From assembly GCA_013202315.1 (NCBI GenBank), contig JABMRZ010000547.1, positions 1-8,550 of the forward strand: DNA of 8,550 bases. The letters are read 5' to 3'. This document shows, in pieces, positions 5,711 to 8,550 of this stretch; within the stretch, counting starts at the first letter, position 1; each line of letters starts with the position of its first letter. Under the pieces are notes generated by a model that worked only from the letters and a program-made list of their open reading frames with translations, did no database searches and was not told the origin of the DNA. Position numbers and translations under genes: made by a program. This stretch comes from Candidatus Tariuqbacter arcticus. Lineage in GTDB: Bacteria > Electryoneota > Tariuqbacteria > Tariuqbacterales > Tariuqbacteraceae.

Positions 5711-8304
5711 AAAAACTGCTATCACTTATATTCATCTTAACTATCGCCAATTTGGCTTTCTCCGAAGAACCGTTAGAAAAACGCACCCTGCACAACGGAA
5801 TGACCCTTATCACTCAGGAAGACCATTCGCGGGACATTGTGGCGATTTGCACATATGTCAACGGTGGAGCGCGCACCGAAACGCCGGAACTTTCCGGATT
5901 ATCCCACTACTTCGAACACCTGATATTCCGAGGAGGAACCTCGAAACAAGCCGAACTGGAAATGCGAAAAAAATTCAAGGCGCTGGGCACCTTCTACGGA
6001 TACACCTTCGAAGACGGAACCTGTTATTATATCGTGGTACCCAAGGAAAACCTGCCGGAAGCGCTGGACAGATACTGCGATGTCCTGCTCAACCTGGAAA
6101 TAACCCAAAGCCGGGTGGAAACCGAACGAGGCATCATTCTGGAAGAATTCTCCCAGAGCTATTTCGATGTCCCGCATGGGATGACTTACTATAATCTCTA
6201 TCAGACAGCATACACCAACCATCCGTACGGTCAGACCGTTATCGGCGATTCAGCGGTGGTGCGAAAAGCGAATATGGAGGTCTTCCAAAAATTCTACGAT
6301 GAGAGGTACACTCCCGACCAATTCGTCACCGCGGCGGTGGGAGATTTCAATACCCGAGAATTGACAGCCGAAATCGAAAAGACCTTCGGTAAATTTCCCG
6401 CCGGGGGGATGAATTTTGAACTGGGTAAAATCGAACCGCCTCAAGGCGAATTCCGCCAGGTGAACCACCATATGCCGGTCTCCAAAGTCAGCTTCGCTCT
6501 GGGGTTTCACATTGTCCCATATTCAGCGCCGGAATTTCCCACCATCGAACTGTTAAACCACGCTTTGACCAATTACACCAGCGGCAGATTAGTCAAACGA
6601 CTGGTGAAGGAAACCGGGTTATTCTCCAATATATTCAGCTATATGGACCGCACCAAGGATCCGGGACTGTGGATGATATTCGGAGATTTGGAAACGGATA
6701 AAATGGACGAAGCCTTCTCCGCCCTGTTCACTGAATTATCAAAAATGGTGACGGAAGGATTGAGCCCGGCGGAATTGGAATCGGCGAAAGGCGAGTTGAG
6801 CAGGGAATATAAGTCGAGTCGTGAATCCTTCTTCCGCCGGGCGGAATCGCTGTGCCTGTATGAACTGACTTCCAATCTGTCCCTGGAAGGACTGTATACA
6901 CAGCGAATTTCCGCCGTTGATGAGGAAAAAATCGACAAAGCGGCGGAAAGGTTCCTCAGGCTGAACAACGCCACTTTATCCTTAGTCCTGCCGGAAGGTT
7001 TTATAGCTCCAATCGCTTCAGTATGGGCGGACAGGCTTCGGGTGAAAGTTGAAGAACCTGTCACCAGCGCTCAAGCGGTTATTCCACCAGAAGAAATTCA
7101 GTTGGCAAACGGTGTAGTGTTGCTGCTTCAGTCGGACAAATCATCGGAAATGGCTTCGATGGAAATCTATGTGCGCGGAGGATTGTGGGCTGAACCGGAG
7201 GGTCAGGAAGGGGCGGCGGACTTTCTGTGCCGTGCGCTGACCAGGGGAACAATGGAAATGAACGGCGCTGAATTCGCCGAAATCACCGGTAAACTGGGAA
7301 TTTCACTGTCCGCGCAAGCTAAAGAAGATTTCTGCCGGATGTCTCTCAATTCCACTTCCGATGTATTTATGCAAGGGGTGGAACTGGCGGGGCTGGCTTT
7401 CACCCGGCCGGGACTGCGGGATGATGATATCGAATCCATCCGCCGGGAAAAATTAGCCGAAATCCGCGCCATCGGTGATGAAACTTACGATATGACCCGA
7501 ATGGAATTTAACCGCCTGTTATATAAAAATAACCCTTACCAGCGCCCGATAATGGGCTATGAGAAATCGGTGGAAAAGATATCGCGGGAAAACCTGTTGG
7601 ATTTCCACCATAAATTATTCTGCGGAAAGAACATCATCATCGCCGCGGCGGGGAACTTCAATGCCGGCAAAGTCATTCAACTAACAGGAGAAATCTTCAG
7701 CGAAATCGAAGCGGGGGAACAATTCGCATATAAACCCCAAAGAGAACATCGACCAAGCAAACCTATAGTGGAAATCATCGATAAAGAGCGGGCGCAGACT
7801 ACCTACAACCTGGGATGGGCGGCTCCATCAGCGAAAAGCGAAGACTACCTGCCGTTGACCATGGCACTCAGAATTTTAAGTTCGCAGATGTTCTTCAGGT
7901 TCGTCTACGAAGAAGGGATTTGCTATCGGATGTGGACCCGCTATACCGAAATGATTGGGCCGGGGAAGTTCTGGTTTGAAACGGGAATTTCGCCGGAGAA
8001 TTACGGCTTTTCTAAAACCGAAGTGCTCAAAGAATTTAACAGCTTTCTCAAGAATCCGATTACCGAGGAGATGCTGAGCGACGCCAAGCGGGAGTCGCTT
8101 CAGACGATGAAATTGGGGACTGAAACTACCACCGAGCGAGCGAGAACCCTGGCGAAGTATTACCTCTTGGGCTACGGACCGGATTATATATACAGATTCC
8201 CCTATCTAATAAACAAAATAAGCGCTAAACAGGTGAAGAAAGCGGCTAAGAAATACCTGAAACCCGATGGATATTCACTGCTGGTCGTGGGGAAGACTAA
8301 ATAA
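5704..8304 (+). CDS. Exported fused two-half M16 zinc metalloprotease (insulinase/PqqL-like)
   Basis: Predicted zinc endopeptidase of MEROPS clan ME, family M16, 866 residues, the size expected when two roughly 430-residue halves are fused. Residues 1-20 are a signal peptide (MLKK, hydrophobic core, LAFS before EEP) with no lipobox cysteine, so a soluble periplasmic or envelope location is likely. The first half carries the inverted zinc motif H68-YF-E71-H72 and the distal ligand Glu148 in ERGIILEE (141-148), 76 residues after His72, with Glu141 at the conserved second position. M16_C-like sequence follows at about 183-365. The second half (about 465-800) repeats the fold, but its equivalent of the zinc motif reads D506-FL-C509-R510, so it cannot bind zinc and probably shapes the substrate chamber, as in other M16 enzymes. 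Such enzymes degrade peptides and small unfolded proteins held in a closed chamber. It lies downstream of the transporter with its own promoter. It appears intact. Confidence 0.92.
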   Translation: MLKKLLSLIFILTIANLAFSEEPLEKRTLHNGMTLITQEDHSRDIVAICTYVNGGARTETPELSGLSHYFEHLIFRGGTSKQAELEMRKKFKALGTFYGYTFEDGTCYYIVVPKENLPEALDRYCDVLLNLEITQSRVETERGIILEEFSQSYFDVPHGMTYYNLYQTAYTNHPYGQTVIGDSAVVRKANMEVFQKFYDERYTPDQFVTAAVGDFNTRELTAEIEKTFGKFPAGGMNFELGKIEPPQGEFRQVNHHMPVSKVSFALGFHIVPYSAPEFPTIELLNHALTNYTSGRLVKRLVKETGLFSNIFSYMDRTKDPGLWMIFGDLETDKMDEAFSALFTELSKMVTEGLSPAELESAKGELSREYKSSRESFFRRAESLCLYELTSNLSLEGLYTQRISAVDEEKIDKAAERFLRLNNATLSLVLPEGFIAPIASVWADRLRVKVEEPVTSAQAVIPPEEIQLANGVVLLLQSDKSSEMASMEIYVRGGLWAEPEGQEGAADFLCRALTRGTMEMNGAEFAEITGKLGISLSAQAKEDFCRMSLNSTSDVFMQGVELAGLAFTRPGLRDDDIESIRREKLAEIRAIGDETYDMTRMEFNRLLYKNNPYQRPIMGYEKSVEKISRENLLDFHHKLFCGKNIIIAAAGNFNAGKVIQLTGEIFSEIEAGEQFAYKPQREHRPSKPIVEIIDKERAQTTYNLGWAAPSAKSEDYLPLTMALRILSSQMFFRFVYEEGICYRMWTRYTEMIGPGKFWFETGISPENYGFSKTEVLKEFNSFLKNPITEEMLSDAKRESLQTMKLGTETTTERARTLAKYYLLGYGPDYIYRFPYLINKISAKQVKKAAKKYLKPDGYSLLVVGKTK

Positions 8305-8323
8305 AATTATAAATGTATAATTT
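8304..8323. repeat. AT-only hairpin at the M16 stop codon
   Basis: AAATTATA (8304-8311) and TATAATTT (8316-8323) form a perfect eight-pair stem with a four-base loop starting at the last base of the stop codon. It has no GC pairs and no following T tract, so it is a poor intrinsic terminator, though it might slow polymerase or protect the mRNA end. Confidence 0.3.
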
Positions 8324-8362
8324 AAAATACAGAATTTAGTAACATTATAGCTCTTTGAAGTT

Positions 8363-8436
8363 GGCGAGATTGGGGACAATCCCGCCTCCACACGATTGGC
8401 ATTACACCGTGGAGTCGGGGTTGTCTCAACCCTGAC
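8363..8436. repeat. Paired REP-like hairpins downstream of the M16 gene
   Basis: The first hairpin pairs GGCGAGATTG (8363-8372) with CAATCCCGCC (8377-8386), with one A-C mismatch and a four-base loop. The second pairs GTCGGGGTTG (8414-8423) with CAACCCTGAC (8427-8436), with one G-T pair and a three-base loop. The 27 bases between them begin TCCAC (8387-8391) and end GTGGA (8409-8413), which pair to give a third short stem. The two main stems share a GRTTG...CAAYC core. This is typical of dispersed palindromic repeats; whether other copies exist cannot be seen here. It could also act as an mRNA 3' end structure for the M16 gene. Confidence 0.55.
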
Positions 8437-8483
8437 GAGAGGTAATTTCTTATAATTGAGGCTATTGCATAAGTCACGAAAAA

Positions 8484-8550
8484 GTGTCACACTGAACGCA
8501 GTGAAGGGTCTCTCTTTTATTAAGTGTATAATAAACAGGAGATTCTTCAC
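8484..8550. repeat. Palindromic dispersed repeat truncated by the window end
   Basis: GTGAAGGGTCTC (8501-8512) pairs with GAGATTCTTCAC (8539-8550) along all 12 positions, counting two G-T pairs, around a 26-base AT-rich centre. To the left, GTGTCACACTGAACGCA (8484-8500) would be the outer part of the left arm, and the matching right part would lie beyond the window. The sequence resembles the common intergenic repeat type GTCATTCTGAACGAAGTGAAGAATCT from many bacterial genomes, recognised from memory. The left arm also contains a small stem, CACTG/CAGTG (8490-8503). Confidence 0.5.

Noticed and set aside
8456..8480. TTGAGGCTATTGCATAAGTC resembles the terminal inverted repeat of some insertion sequences
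   Set aside because: No transposase, matching inverted end or target duplication is visible in the window, so it stays a resemblance from memory.
8275..8550. Minus-strand 91-codon open frame entering from the right edge
   Set aside because: It runs through the palindromic repeats and the M16 gene end; its sequence reads as translated repeats rather than a protein.

Overview
The window carries three protein genes from what looks like an uncultured bacterium of the FCB superphylum (the wider Bacteroidota/Chlorobiota group, for example Zixibacteria, KSB1, Marinimicrobia or Cloacimonadota). The main reason is the first gene: a large secreted gingipain-type protease ending in the QNYPNPFNPST-type C-terminal sorting domain typical of those phyla. 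The exact phylum cannot be read from this sequence.

Layout. Bases 1-269 hold no supportable gene but contain two short-period repeat tracts (8-mer units at 66-133 and 7-mer units at 213-270). Bases 270-4340 (minus strand) encode a 1356-residue C25-family cysteine protease with signal peptide, propeptide, catalytic domain, several beta-sandwich modules and a type IX-like sorting domain. Bases 4341-4725 are an AT-rich divergent control region with one promoter for each direction and a palindromic CTTTG-type repeat in the protease leader. Bases 4726-5586 (plus) encode a ten-helix EamA/DMT transporter. Bases 5704-8304 (plus) encode an exported, fused two-half M16 zinc protease. Bases 8305-8550 are non-coding and hold a pair of hairpins and the start of a second palindromic repeat cut by the window end.

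The most interesting signal is regulatory. All three genes have the same promoter hexamers at the same spacing, TTGAAA-N17-TATATT. The two plus-strand copies are also alike in the spacer (26 of 32 bases identical without gaps). In both plus-strand copies the predicted transcription start falls on or next to an ATG. For the transporter this is its own start codon, which has no Shine-Dalgarno site, so its mRNA is probably leaderless. For the M16 gene it is the ATG of an otherwise unannotated 23-codon ORF whose stop codon overlaps the M16 start, which suggests a leaderless leader peptide that may couple translation.

Functionally, the two exported proteases (one probably at the cell surface or outside, one probably periplasmic) and an inner-membrane small-molecule transporter could take part in protein or peptide use, but the gene order alone does not prove this. 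I see no tRNA, rRNA, CRISPR array, transposase or defence gene.
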